The notes below the pieces were generated by a model. The model was given only the letters and a program-made list of their open reading frames with translations. It did not search any database and had not been told where the DNA came from. DNA of 17,566 bases from Rickettsiales bacterium (GTDB taxonomy: Bacteria > Pseudomonadota > Alphaproteobacteria > Rickettsiales > JALZUV01). Positions 1 through 6,696 of this stretch are shown one piece after another. Made by a program: the position numbers and the translations under genes. Where the stretch lies: the NCBI GenBank assembly GCA_023301245.1, contig JALZUV010000289.1, forward strand, positions 1 through 17,566, in the 5' to 3' direction. The stretch's first letter is position 1. The number at the start of each line of letters is the position of its first letter.

Positions 1-353
1 TGGCTTCCTGATGCTTCAAGAGAGATTTCCGTTTCAGTCCACACTCTTTTACAAACATTTAGCCCCTCAAGAGCGATGACAATATCTGCAAGGTTCAGGT
101 CATGGATCGCTGCCTGCGAATAAAGCTGACCGTCGTGACTGCAGCCTTTGTTTTTAAGGGCCAGCCTTAAACCAGCAGCAGTAAGCTCGTATACGGAGAT
201 AACATCGTAGCCGCCCACGACAGGGCGCTTATCAATGAGCTTTAGCTCCTTTAGCCTCCTGAGTCTTCGGTACATGTTAGATAGATCTTTTCTCTCCCAA
301 ACTGATCTATGGAGCTGCGGTATCGAACTCAGACGATGCCGTAGAAGATGCAT
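1..353 (-). CDS. Replication-relaxation (Replic_Relax)-like protein, N-terminal part; truncated by the window edge
   Basis: This frame is open from an ATG at 351-353 to the left edge of the window, giving 117 residues with no stop. The ATG has a GAGG sequence six bases upstream. The visible protein begins with a winged-helix-type segment: a helix with the stretch NMYRRLRRLKELKLIDKRP (about residues 27-45) and a beta-wing around GGYDVISVYELTAAG. A His-Asp-Leu stretch (AIHDLNLADIVIALEG) and VWTETEI follow. This layout matches my memory of the Replic_Relax family (Pfam PF13814), plasmid and ICE proteins linked to replication and DNA relaxation. The gene overlaps the end of the FtsK-like gene by 47 bases in another frame, so the two are probably made from one transcript. 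The catalytic part, if any, lies outside the window. The alternative is an unrelated winged-helix DNA-binding protein. Confidence 0.6.
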   Translation of the reverse strand, partial: MHLLRHRLSSIPQLHRSVWERKDLSNMYRRLRRLKELKLIDKRPVVGGYDVISVYELTAAGLRLALKNKGCSHDGQLYSQAAIHDLNLADIVIALEGLNVCKRVWTETEISLEASGS

Positions 354-1713
354 CAATATCCTCAGGTCCCTTGAGTTGAGATTTTTCCGTGTCCTGGCGT
401 TCAGTTTTAACCCTGTCTCTTTCCATACGAGCTGACCTGGCTCGCTGGAACTTGATTTTGCTGATCTCATCTAGAATCTCCTTTCGTTCAATAAGTGGTA
501 CCTGTACTTGGATGTAGTCGTTGCCTCGATGCCAAATCGCCCTGCCCTTGATATCCGGCAGATCTGCTGCATCGCCTCTTTCGATTACAAGCCGGGAATG
601 AATCTTAGACGGAACTTTAAAACAGAGCTTTGATTCAATGTTTCCCTGGATTCTTGAGTCGATGGTTTCTATGGTTACTTTTTGCGTAGCTAGCACGACA
701 TGTATTCCAGAAGCCCTTGCTCTTCTGGCAAGATCATCTACAAGGTTTCGGGCTATTTGATGGACCTTTCTGCCATCTTTATCTTTTCCTGACATATCAA
801 AAAGAACTGCTGCCTCATCCACTACAACAACTTCTAGAGGCAGTCCTTCTGCAGATGGGTCTAGTTTTTCAATCCCCTTTTTCTTCATCACCCGGTATCT
901 TCTATCCATCTCCAGGCAAAGCGAATGAAGCATCTTTACAGCGCTGTCCTCAGTAGAAGCCACCGTCACGCCTTCAATGTTTTCGTATCTGGAGAACTCG
1001 ACCCCGTGTTTTAGGTCTATGAGGTTAAGCTTGACCCTATCTGGGCTTTTAAGCATAGAAATGATGAAACTGTTCAGGAAGTTGCTTTTACCGCTGTTGG
1101 TCGACCCTGCTACGATCAGGTGTGGAAGCTCTGTGATGTTCTTGTAGATCGTCTCGAGCTTCGATCGACCAACTACGAACCTGTAGGGCGCCTCACCAAT
1201 GCCTTCACATGCGTCTTTGAACCTAACGAGTTTCGGCAATCTGACTTTTGTAAACGCAATTTCTATGAGCCTACGGGTTTTCTCGTCTCTTCTAAGCCAT
1301 TCGATGTCCTGTCCGGTAGATACCTCAAGGTTTGCTTTTATTTTTTCATAATCGGCTAGCCCAAGGCCTGGGCTATGACAGAAAACACTAACTAGTTTTC
1401 CTTCGTGGCTCTTTTTGATACGAACGACTTTCGGATGCTTATCGTCAGCACCTTTTAGCCCAGAAGCAGCAAGAGCTTTTTTATACTGAAGCTTTGGGAA
1501 CTCACGGGCTAGATATACGCAAAACGCATATACTGCGGTGAAAAAACCGAAGACACACCAGAACTCGGTGGTGTCGTGGCCCAAAGACACTCTTTTTAGC
1601 CAATAGGCTGGGCCCCTTCCTATGCAGAGAAGTATGGCTACTAGATGGAGGTTGAAGTAAGACGTAATTACTGCACACACAAATACGTACGCCATGTTGG
1701 ATACATGGTTCAT
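307..1713 (-). CDS. Membrane-anchored FtsK/SpoIIIE-type DNA translocase, probable coupling protein of the conjugative element
   Basis: This is a 468-residue protein. Two hydrophobic segments lie near the N terminus (about residues 7-30 and 50-68), followed by a linker and an FtsK/SpoIIIE ATPase domain. Walker A is GSTNSGKS at 203-210. Walker B is EVVVVDEA at about 294-301. The ATQK motif at 342-345 matches the conserved sensor region of FtsK-like pumps. The C-terminal 45 residues are charged and probably disordered. There is no FtsK gamma domain, and the protein is much shorter than chromosomal FtsK (usually over 700 residues), so it is unlikely to be the cell-division translocase. Short FtsK-like ATPases of this layout (TcpA/ConQ type) act as coupling proteins in conjugative elements. 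The neighbours support that role: T4SS genes upstream and a Replic_Relax-like gene overlapping the 3' end. An AAAGGA Shine-Dalgarno supports the start. Confidence 0.85.
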   Translation of the reverse strand: MNHVSNMAYVFVCAVITSYFNLHLVAILLCIGRGPAYWLKRVSLGHDTTEFWCVFGFFTAVYAFCVYLAREFPKLQYKKALAASGLKGADDKHPKVVRIKKSHEGKLVSVFCHSPGLGLADYEKIKANLEVSTGQDIEWLRRDEKTRRLIEIAFTKVRLPKLVRFKDACEGIGEAPYRFVVGRSKLETIYKNITELPHLIVAGSTNSGKSNFLNSFIISMLKSPDRVKLNLIDLKHGVEFSRYENIEGVTVASTEDSAVKMLHSLCLEMDRRYRVMKKKGIEKLDPSAEGLPLEVVVVDEAAVLFDMSGKDKDGRKVHQIARNLVDDLARRARASGIHVVLATQKVTIETIDSRIQGNIESKLCFKVPSKIHSRLVIERGDAADLPDIKGRAIWHRGNDYIQVQVPLIERKEILDEISKIKFQRARSARMERDRVKTERQDTEKSQLKGPEDIDASSTASSEFDTAAP

Positions 1714-1792
1714 GGTTTTTTCCTTTTTTAAATTGGGTTCGTTTTGGATAATAGTCAGGGCTTATCTGGTCGGGTTTTTGACAAGAAAATAT

Positions 1793-1798
1793 ATTATA
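1793..1798 (-). promoter_or_regulatory. Candidate -10 element for the FtsK-like gene
   Basis: The minus strand reads TATAAT here, about 80 bases upstream of the FtsK-like start codon. No good -35 hexamer sits at the usual 17-base spacing, so this is only a candidate. It would give an untranslated leader of roughly 70 bases. Confidence 0.3.
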
Positions 1799-1982
1799 AA
1801 ACTATTAGGTCCCGTCTTAGCCTGATAAATTGAGCTATCAAGAGTAGAGAAATTTTGTATAGACAATTTTAATTAGAAAATTAAATACGGCGGCATGACT
1901 CTGATGGAGACACTTTTAGACGGCAAGAAAATATGGAAGGAGAAAGTCCAGCACTAGATCTGATAGACACTTTTTTTATGCT

Positions 1983-1998
1983 CGAAATGAGGGCAAGT
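1983..1998 (+). repeat. Direct repeat copy 1, left edge of the Mrr module
   Basis: The sequence CGAAATGAGGGCAAGT matches the copy at 4503-4518 in 15 of 16 positions and in the same orientation. The two copies bracket the module of small membrane/exported proteins and the Mrr endonuclease. I found no third copy by eye. Confidence 0.55.
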
Positions 1999-2068
1999 GT
2001 CAGATTAAGTACTGACCTCTACACCTAAACCTATTCGGAATGAGTGTTCTGCATTTTTTCAAAACAAA

Positions 2069-2914
2069 TTAAATATTATCAAACCACAACTTATCGATAT
2101 GAATTTGTTCGACAGTCGCAATGGTGACACCTAAGTTTAGCTCTTTCAATTTTTCAATAAGAGCATCACCATTGACAAGGTCGATGGGCGGGGCTCCGTC
2201 GCGAGAAGCCTCCTCTTTTGCGTTTTTAGAAAATGAGCCAGTTGTAATTATAAGCCCTCTATCAGCTCTTCCAATCATTGCGCCTCTGAAGTCTCTGATC
2301 ACACTTGGGCTTACGATACCCTTATATCTTTTGCATTGAAAAATTATTGGGAAACTTAATAGGCCACCGATCTTAATATTCCCCACCCCATCAATTCCGC
2401 CGTCACCAGTCTTACCTGTGACTTGTACCTTTTCAAAGCCTGACTCTCTTAGCAATCGCTGGCACAGCCTTTCAAATGCATCTGGCTGCATGCTTTGCAA
2501 TATGTTTAGTAGGTCACCCTTCCAGTTTTCTATTTCCTGAGCGTCTTCATTTTCTGTATTACATAAGTTATCTGATTTAGCTTTTTTTCTTTTTTTTGAA
2601 TTTAGACGCGCAACACGTTTAACCTCTTCTGGGTTAAGCTCGCCCATTTTTTTTCCATCTTCCGTGATCGACCATATTCCCCGAGTAGAATTTACTATAG
2701 CGCCAAAATCCTTTAAGTATGAACGTGTCCATGCAGAACGGTATTCAAATTGAGTGACGCTTTTATTGGGCTCGGTTAAACTGAGTTCATCCTCAGAAAG
2801 GTCCATGATTTTCGCCGTTTCATCAACGATTTCTGAATTAGATGCTGAGCCACCGAGATTTTTTATAGCTCGCAATACTGCATTAAACAATTCATCATAC
2901 TTTGGAGTGCTCAT
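2069..2914 (-). CDS. mrr: Mrr-type restriction endonuclease
   Basis: This is a 281-residue protein with the two-domain layout of Mrr. The N-terminal Mrr_N winged-helix domain covers about residues 3-90 and contains the stretch YRSAWTRSYLKDFGAI and a RGIWSITEDGKK turn. A basic linker (KKRKKAK, 107-113) leads to a PD-(D/E)XK nuclease domain from about 145 to 255. The catalytic signature is visible: GDGGIDG at 170-176, with Asp175 as the metal ligand, and FQCKRY at 192-197, where Gln193 and Lys195 stand for the QxK variant. Mrr proteins are type IV restriction enzymes cutting DNA with foreign methylation, acting without a cognate methyltransferase. None is seen nearby. The gene follows the 85-residue unknown gene by 20 bases and may be co-transcribed with it. 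Its Shine-Dalgarno is weak. It is probably cargo of the mobile element. Confidence 0.88.
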   Translation of the reverse strand: MSTPKYDELFNAVLRAIKNLGGSASNSEIVDETAKIMDLSEDELSLTEPNKSVTQFEYRSAWTRSYLKDFGAIVNSTRGIWSITEDGKKMGELNPEEVKRVARLNSKKRKKAKSDNLCNTENEDAQEIENWKGDLLNILQSMQPDAFERLCQRLLRESGFEKVQVTGKTGDGGIDGVGNIKIGGLLSFPIIFQCKRYKGIVSPSVIRDFRGAMIGRADRGLIITTGSFSKNAKEEASRDGAPPIDLVNGDALIEKLKELNLGVTIATVEQIHIDKLWFDNI

Positions 2915-2934
2915 TTTCTGTCTCGAATTAAGGT

Positions 2935-3192
2935 TTAAATTATTAACTTCAAAAGTTTTGCATCTAAGATTTTTCTATCGCCTATCTCTTCAGGGGAGAT
3001 TGTCCAAGTTGTTCCTGTTGCGGACTCATCAAATTGAGTGATTTCAAACACAAAAACTTTACCATCGATGAATGTTGCCTCGATCTTTTTTTTAGTCTGA
3101 TATGCCTCTCTTAAGAGAGAAAATTTATTTATATGTTGCAAAATAGTGAGCCTCTTGTTTTGTCTCAAAACATATCGTTTTCTACACTTCAC
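2935..3192 (-). CDS. Small protein of unknown function upstream of the Mrr gene
   Basis: I do not recognise this 85-residue protein. It is basic at the N terminus and has a predicted beta-rich middle (KKIEATFIDGKVFVFEITQF). No signal peptide or membrane segment is visible. The longest frame starts at a GTG without a clear Shine-Dalgarno. A TTG at codon 18 has an AGAGG nine bases upstream and may be the true start. The N terminus overlaps the end of the exported-protein gene by 11 bases, and the stop lies 20 bases before the Mrr start, so the three genes appear linked. A role as an Mrr accessory is possible but rests on position only. Confidence 0.5.
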   Translation of the reverse strand: MKCRKRYVLRQNKRLTILQHINKFSLLREAYQTKKKIEATFIDGKVFVFEITQFDESATGTTWTISPEEIGDRKILDAKLLKLII

Positions 3193-3535
3193 AGATCAAA
3201 ATAATATTCATATTTGATTTTTTATCTGAAATTTGGAATCCGCCGTCATCTGATTTGTGAGGACCCTTGTTACACATAACGGTGTCTTTAATTTCCAAAC
3301 CCCCTTTCTTGCAAGCTATTGTGCGGATTTCTGTTAGGGTTTTTACGCCAAACTTGACTGTTTTTGTAACAGCGCATGTAAATCCATTTTCCTTAAATTT
3401 ATATTCACTATCGTTGATAACTAAAAAGTCGTCTGTTGTGCGCGGATTTCTTGAAAAAGTCCATGTGGCGGAGGACCCGACATTAGATTGGAGACATAGT
3501 AATATTAGGATTAGAAAGGTTTTTGATCTAGTCAT
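3182..3535 (-). CDS. Small exported Cys-containing protein of unknown function
   Basis: This 117-residue protein begins with a clear signal peptide: a basic start (MTRSK), a hydrophobic core through about residue 16 and a likely cleavage near GSSA at 20-23. The mature part holds four cysteines (54, 75, 88 and 115), which would suit two disulphide bonds in the periplasm or outside the cell. No known domain is recognised. It lies between the pair of small membrane proteins and the Mrr pair. The Shine-Dalgarno is poor (GGGAAAT with long spacing). It could be a surface or periplasmic cargo protein. Confidence 0.6.
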   Translation of the reverse strand: MTRSKTFLILILLCLQSNVGSSATWTFSRNPRTTDDFLVINDSEYKFKENGFTCAVTKTVKFGVKTLTEIRTIACKKGGLEIKDTVMCNKGPHKSDDGGFQISDKKSNMNIILICEV

Positions 3536-3625
3536 AAGTCTTATTTCCCTATTCTATTCGGCGAGTTAAATCTGTAAGAGTTTTTTAAAGCACTAGTTAT
3601 TCAAAACACATCCAATAGTTGAGCC

Positions 3626-3985
3626 CTATGCAGCTTCATCGTGATCATTGAAATTGATGCCTAGAACCTTGCTTTTCATTCTCTTGTGGCTTCTAGCTAT
3701 TGATACAAAGCTTTCAATGCTATCAGGCTCTATTCCTTTTTGCTTTAAGTATTGCCTTTGCTCGTATTCTCTCATGTATACAGTCTTAAATAAGCGAGTA
3801 TTGTAGAGCGCCGTATCGGTGCCACTAGCCAAGAGTATATCGGTGTAGATACCTTGGTAACCCATCACGGCTAAAGCCAAAGCAACAGCCAAAGAAGCCT
3901 CTAAACCAAAAAACGAATATATTCCGAGAGCTGAAACAGATATATACCCTAGCATTACTAAGATCATTACGGGGATATGCCTCAT
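3626..3985 (-). CDS. Small membrane protein of unknown function
   Basis: This is a 119-residue protein with two adjacent hydrophobic segments (about residues 5-27 and 29-46) and a charged C-terminal half (REYEQRQYLKQKGIEPDSIE) that would be cytoplasmic. The start codon overlaps the stop of the upstream small membrane-protein gene (ATGA arrangement). A GGAGG seven bases before the ATG lies inside that gene, so the two are translationally coupled and may form a complex. No family is recognised. The pair follows the traB terminator, so it is not clearly part of the transfer apparatus. Confidence 0.6.
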   Translation of the reverse strand: MRHIPVMILVMLGYISVSALGIYSFFGLEASLAVALALAVMGYQGIYTDILLASGTDTALYNTRLFKTVYMREYEQRQYLKQKGIEPDSIESFVSIARSHKRMKSKVLGINFNDHDEAA

Positions 3986-4257
3986 TGTTGGTCCTCCACG
4001 TCAGCCCTTTCTAAAATTCCCCCCAAGGAAAAAAAATAGCGGTGATTACTAAGATTTTTCACCCAATCTTTTGCAACATCATTTATGGTTTCATTTGGGT
4101 CTATCTCAAAACACTTTTCATAGATTAGCATTTGCCTCAAAATCAAAAAAAAGGTAATTAGACCAAGTGAAATACTCTCGAATACTGCTCCGATAATTAG
4201 TGTGGCCGATAATGCAGCGAACCACATCATTCTATGTATCCAATTTGTATAATCCAT
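3982..4257 (-). CDS. Small membrane protein of unknown function
   Basis: This 91-residue protein has hydrophobic stretches at about residues 11-24 and 26-42 and a polar C-terminal tail. An in-frame ATG exists at 4267-4269, but the ATG at 4255-4257 has GGAGG five bases upstream and is the better start. The end overlaps the next gene by four bases. It has the same two-helix-plus-tail shape as its partner downstream, so the two may be ancient relatives or members of a two-component membrane complex. I do not recognise the family. Confidence 0.55.
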   Translation of the reverse strand: MDYTNWIHRMMWFAALSATLIIGAVFESISLGLITFFLILRQMLIYEKCFEIDPNETINDVAKDWVKNLSNHRYFFSLGGILERADVEDQQ

Positions 4258-4412
4258 CTGTACCTCCATTCATCGTATCGGAATAGGTGCAAAGGTTTAA
4301 AGGTGTTGTGTTATTTATTTAATGATTACGGGGGCTTTTTGATATGAGCGATTCAGACTTTTTTTAAGCTCTGCTAGATTTTTAAAAACACTATCTTTTC
4401 GTCGGATTCCTT

Positions 4413-4431
4413 GCAAAAAGGGGCACCCCTT
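4413..4431 (-). terminator. Probable rho-independent terminator after the transfer operon
   Basis: On the minus strand an AAGGGG/CCCCTT palindrome (4418-4431) is followed directly by a run of T residues. This would form a 5-6 bp GC-rich stem and a U tract. It lies about 110 bases beyond the traB stop and separates the transfer operon from the small membrane-protein module. Confidence 0.55.
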
Positions 4432-4433
4432 GG

Positions 4434-4494
4434 AGCGATAAAATCAAAAAGCAAAAATATCGCTTCAAGCGAACCGCAAAAGCGAATTCGGTTC
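4434..4494. repeat. Cluster of inverted repeats downstream of traB
   Basis: Three inverted repeats are packed together. AGCGATA (4434-4440) pairs with TATCGCT (4458-4464). CGCTT pairs with AAGCG across one base (4461-4471). GAACCG (4471-4476) pairs with CGGTTC (4489-4494). The heptamer AAGCGAA also occurs three times (4467, 4480 and 4500). The block could be an RNA-structured 3' end, a protein-binding region or a transfer-origin-like site; the sequence does not decide between these. Confidence 0.45.
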
Positions 4495-4502
4495 AGGAAA
4501 AG

Positions 4503-4518
4503 CGAAATGAGGGCAGGT
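4503..4518 (+). repeat. Direct repeat copy 2, right edge of the Mrr module
   Basis: The sequence CGAAATGAGGGCAGGT differs from the copy at 1983-1998 by one base. It lies 20 bases beyond the traB stop codon, just before the inverted-repeat cluster and the terminator. Confidence 0.55.
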
Positions 4519-4538
4519 AGACCGTGTGGCAAACCAAT

Positions 4539-5390
4539 CTAAGGCAAAGAAAGCATAGCAAGCTTTCCTGCCTTGATCGTCACATAGACCACACTTTTTT
4601 TACTAAGCTCATCTGATATCAGTGCTTCACTTGCATTGACGCCGCTTTCAGCTGCAGCCTCTCGTAAGACTTCCTCTGTGGAATTGCCATCTTCAGCTTG
4701 GCTTAAGGCTACGGATGCAGCGCCTCCCACGACCGCAAGCCCGACAGTTTTTATGGCCTTAACAAATGATCCTGAGTGCAGGTTCCCCCGTAGTCCCGGT
4801 AGGCCATCTCGTGCACTGAGAATCCTGCCCATTGGTTTTAGGATATCTCCCGTAGGTGTGATCAGCTGGGATACCCCAAAGAACACCCGTGACCGTGAGC
4901 CTGAGTAGGCGGCTTTGCAAAGAACCCGCGAGCCTTTTGGGATACGTTTTAAATCAGAACTTGTAACCACAAACTCTGCCGTAGCGCCCAGATCTCTTGT
5001 ATCGAACGGGGTTTCAAGTCTTAGTTGGAGCTTGACTCTGGGAAGGTCTTTTCTGTAGGAGGCGTTTAGGAACACTTGCTTGGATCTGTAAATATCAGGT
5101 GACGGCATAACCCGGCCTGGTGGCCTTTCATCTTTAACCTCTCCGTTTATACTAGCCTCAACGCTCACAAGGCCTTCTATCTCGGTCAATAGGTTTTGGG
5201 GCAGTTCAGGCTGCCTAATGAGCTTAGAAAAGCTTTTTTCAACAATGGGTGGGTCCTTGAATGTGTTTGCAGCAAAGAATCCAGCGCCCACAATCACAAG
5301 CAGGGAAGCTAGGCCTATTGAAAAATTCATTAGGTTTACTCTTCCAAACAAAGCTCTAAGGCTAAGAGCTAACTTTCTTATTTTACCCAT
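4539..5390 (-). CDS. traB: TraB/VirB10-like T4SS scaffold protein, short form
   Basis: This 283-residue protein would span the cell envelope and link the inner-membrane ATPases to the outer-membrane core. An N-terminal cytoplasmic stretch precedes one transmembrane helix at about 23-41. The VirB10/TrbI-type domain shows its typical signature: IPKGSRVLCKAAYSGSRSRV at 150-169, then SQLITPTGD at 174-182 and DGLPGLRG at 195-202. A hydrophobic helix at about 209-231 fits the antenna helix that inserts in the outer membrane. VirB10/TraB proteins are usually about 380-470 residues; this one has only a short periplasmic linker in place of the long proline-rich region. The start overlaps the traK-like gene by 13 bases and has an AGGGGG Shine-Dalgarno inside it. 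It is the last gene before the terminator. Confidence 0.82.
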   Translation of the reverse strand: MGKIRKLALSLRALFGRVNLMNFSIGLASLLVIVGAGFFAANTFKDPPIVEKSFSKLIRQPELPQNLLTEIEGLVSVEASINGEVKDERPPGRVMPSPDIYRSKQVFLNASYRKDLPRVKLQLRLETPFDTRDLGATAEFVVTSSDLKRIPKGSRVLCKAAYSGSRSRVFFGVSQLITPTGDILKPMGRILSARDGLPGLRGNLHSGSFVKAIKTVGLAVVGGAASVALSQAEDGNSTEEVLREAAAESGVNASEALISDELSKKSVVYVTIKAGKLAMLSLP

Positions 5391-6079
5391 AGTGCCCCCT
5401 TTGAAATTACAAGCCTTGCAGTCCTTGCTTCATGTTCTGCTGCTACTGAGAAAGGCTTTACTCGCCTAGGAAATGAAACCCTGAGCCTGATGCTTGATTT
5501 TGATTCTCTTTGGGTCTCGAACATCATTGGCTCTATTTTCTTTTTTCCCCGGCTAAAAGAAAGTGAGATATCTTTTAGCCTCAGTTTTTTCTTTGCTTCA
5601 GCCTCGAGAAGAAACTCAACAATTTTTCTATTTTCAGTGGAGATCAGTTTTGTAGCTGAAAGCTTAAGGCCTTTGCTACGTGACAAAAGGTGTAAGTCTT
5701 TTTGCTTTATCCTGATTGGTTTTTGCTTTTTTGCGCCTTTTGGAAGAAACTTTACAATCAACAGATCATGGCCAGGACGCTCAAAATAAGCGTTTAGCCG
5801 AAATGTGTAGAGCTTGCCTCCGGAGTAGACAAACATGTTTGTCGTGCCTTCTGCTACAGGCTGCACACTTACATCGTTTCCAACAAACTCGGCCTGAAAA
5901 TAGTTGGAGTTTCCGATGATCACGTTTGCGGGTTTATGATCAAACCTAAATACAGTAGAATTTGATAGCCTGAGCGATACGTTTTTTACTTTTCCCTCAT
6001 GCAAGTAGATGGTTTCAATCCCTGCGTGAAGGCTGCTTGCTGCTGTGATGGCGAGCCATAGAAGAATGAGTCTATTCAT
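5378..6079 (-). CDS. traK: TraK/VirB9-like T4SS outer-membrane core protein
   Basis: This 233-residue protein has a signal peptide cleavable after SLHA (residue 19). The mature part is beta-rich. The N-terminal domain carries the stretch NVIIGNSNYFQAEFVGNDVS and then a GTTNMFVYSGGKLYTFRL turn, a layout typical of TraK/VirB9 N-terminal domains that share the secretin/pilot-like N0 fold. The C-terminal half would bind VirB10 and the missing VirB7-like lipoprotein. The position between the TraE-like and TraB-like genes is the canonical F-type order (L-E-K-B). AAAGGA seven bases upstream supports the start. The end overlaps traB by 13 bases. Direct sequence similarity is modest, so the call relies partly on gene order. 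Confidence 0.72.
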   Translation of the reverse strand: MNRLILLWLAITAASSLHAGIETIYLHEGKVKNVSLRLSNSTVFRFDHKPANVIIGNSNYFQAEFVGNDVSVQPVAEGTTNMFVYSGGKLYTFRLNAYFERPGHDLLIVKFLPKGAKKQKPIRIKQKDLHLLSRSKGLKLSATKLISTENRKIVEFLLEAEAKKKLRLKDISLSFSRGKKKIEPMMFETQRESKSSIRLRVSFPRRVKPFSVAAEHEARTARLVISKGALWVK

Positions 6080-6092
6080 GTTTTTTCCTTTT

Positions 6093-6668
6093 TTATTTTT
6101 GTTCGTGTTCGATCATCCCGTGGACGTAGATTCCTGCAGGGTTAAACTTGGTTCTAGGGCCTGTTTTTACTTTGAGAAGAACTTCTGTCGAGATTGGGAT
6201 GGCGATGCCTTCGACTTTTAAGATCTTGTCAAAACTTGCAAATATCCTGCCTTCTGTGACATCTACTTTAAGGTTGGTAATGCTTTGAGAGACTTTTTTA
6301 TCTTTTAGGTCAGCTGCTGCAGCTTTTCTAAAATCCTTCAGGCTCTTATCAGTAAAGGCTTTGGTGCTTAGAGGCAGGATCTGACGCTCCAAAAGGCTTG
6401 GGTCAAGCCTTTCAAAGCTAAACCTAGCTGTGACGAACTGATAAATAGTTTCTTTTACATCCTCTGGCTGAACTTTGTACTTGGTGTACTCTCCGGTTAG
6501 GTGTACCCGCTTTGCTTTACAGGCAAGAACAACTGCTGGGCCTTTAAACGATAGCTTTACGACGCAAAGTGCCAGCAGAAGAAGGCAGCCGGCTAGGCCA
6601 ATACATGTGATCTGATAGCTTCGAAGTGTTTTGGACAAACGAAGCCACTGGTCTACGTTTTTACGCAT
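6093..6668 (-). CDS. traE: TraE/VirB8-like T4SS inner-membrane protein
   Basis: This 191-residue protein has a short cytoplasmic N terminus, one transmembrane helix at about 20-38 and a periplasmic domain of about 150 residues. The domain has the NTF2-like alpha+beta profile expected of TraE/VirB8: a helix around EDVKETIYQFVTARFSFE, then strands SITNLKVDV, GRIFASFDKILKVEG and ISTEVLLKVKTG. The length suits TraE (about 190). CAGGAG six bases before the ATG supports the start. It sits 28 bases after the VirB6-like gene and 13 before traK-like, in canonical order. VirB8-type proteins nucleate assembly of the secretion channel. Confidence 0.77.
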   Translation of the reverse strand: MRKNVDQWLRLSKTLRSYQITCIGLAGCLLLLALCVVKLSFKGPAVVLACKAKRVHLTGEYTKYKVQPEDVKETIYQFVTARFSFERLDPSLLERQILPLSTKAFTDKSLKDFRKAAAADLKDKKVSQSITNLKVDVTEGRIFASFDKILKVEGIAIPISTEVLLKVKTGPRTKFNPAGIYVHGMIEHEQK

Positions 6669-6696
6669 AGATTTCTCCTGTATTTAATTGTTAGGT

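Larger units (their letters stand above)
1714..2068. other. Intergenic region between the Mrr gene and the FtsK-like gene
   Basis: I see no convincing coding sequence in these 355 bases. The region is AT-rich. On the minus strand it holds a perfect TATAAT at 1793-1798. It also has a pair of inverted 7-base arms (GACACTT / AAGTGTC) between about 1966 and 2000, and one copy of a 16-base sequence that recurs at 4503-4518. It probably serves as the leader of the FtsK-like gene and the downstream end of the Mrr gene. Confidence 0.5.

Noticed and set aside
307..1713. Chromosomal FtsK cell-division translocase
   Set aside because: It is too short, has two rather than four membrane segments and no gamma domain, and lies among conjugation genes.
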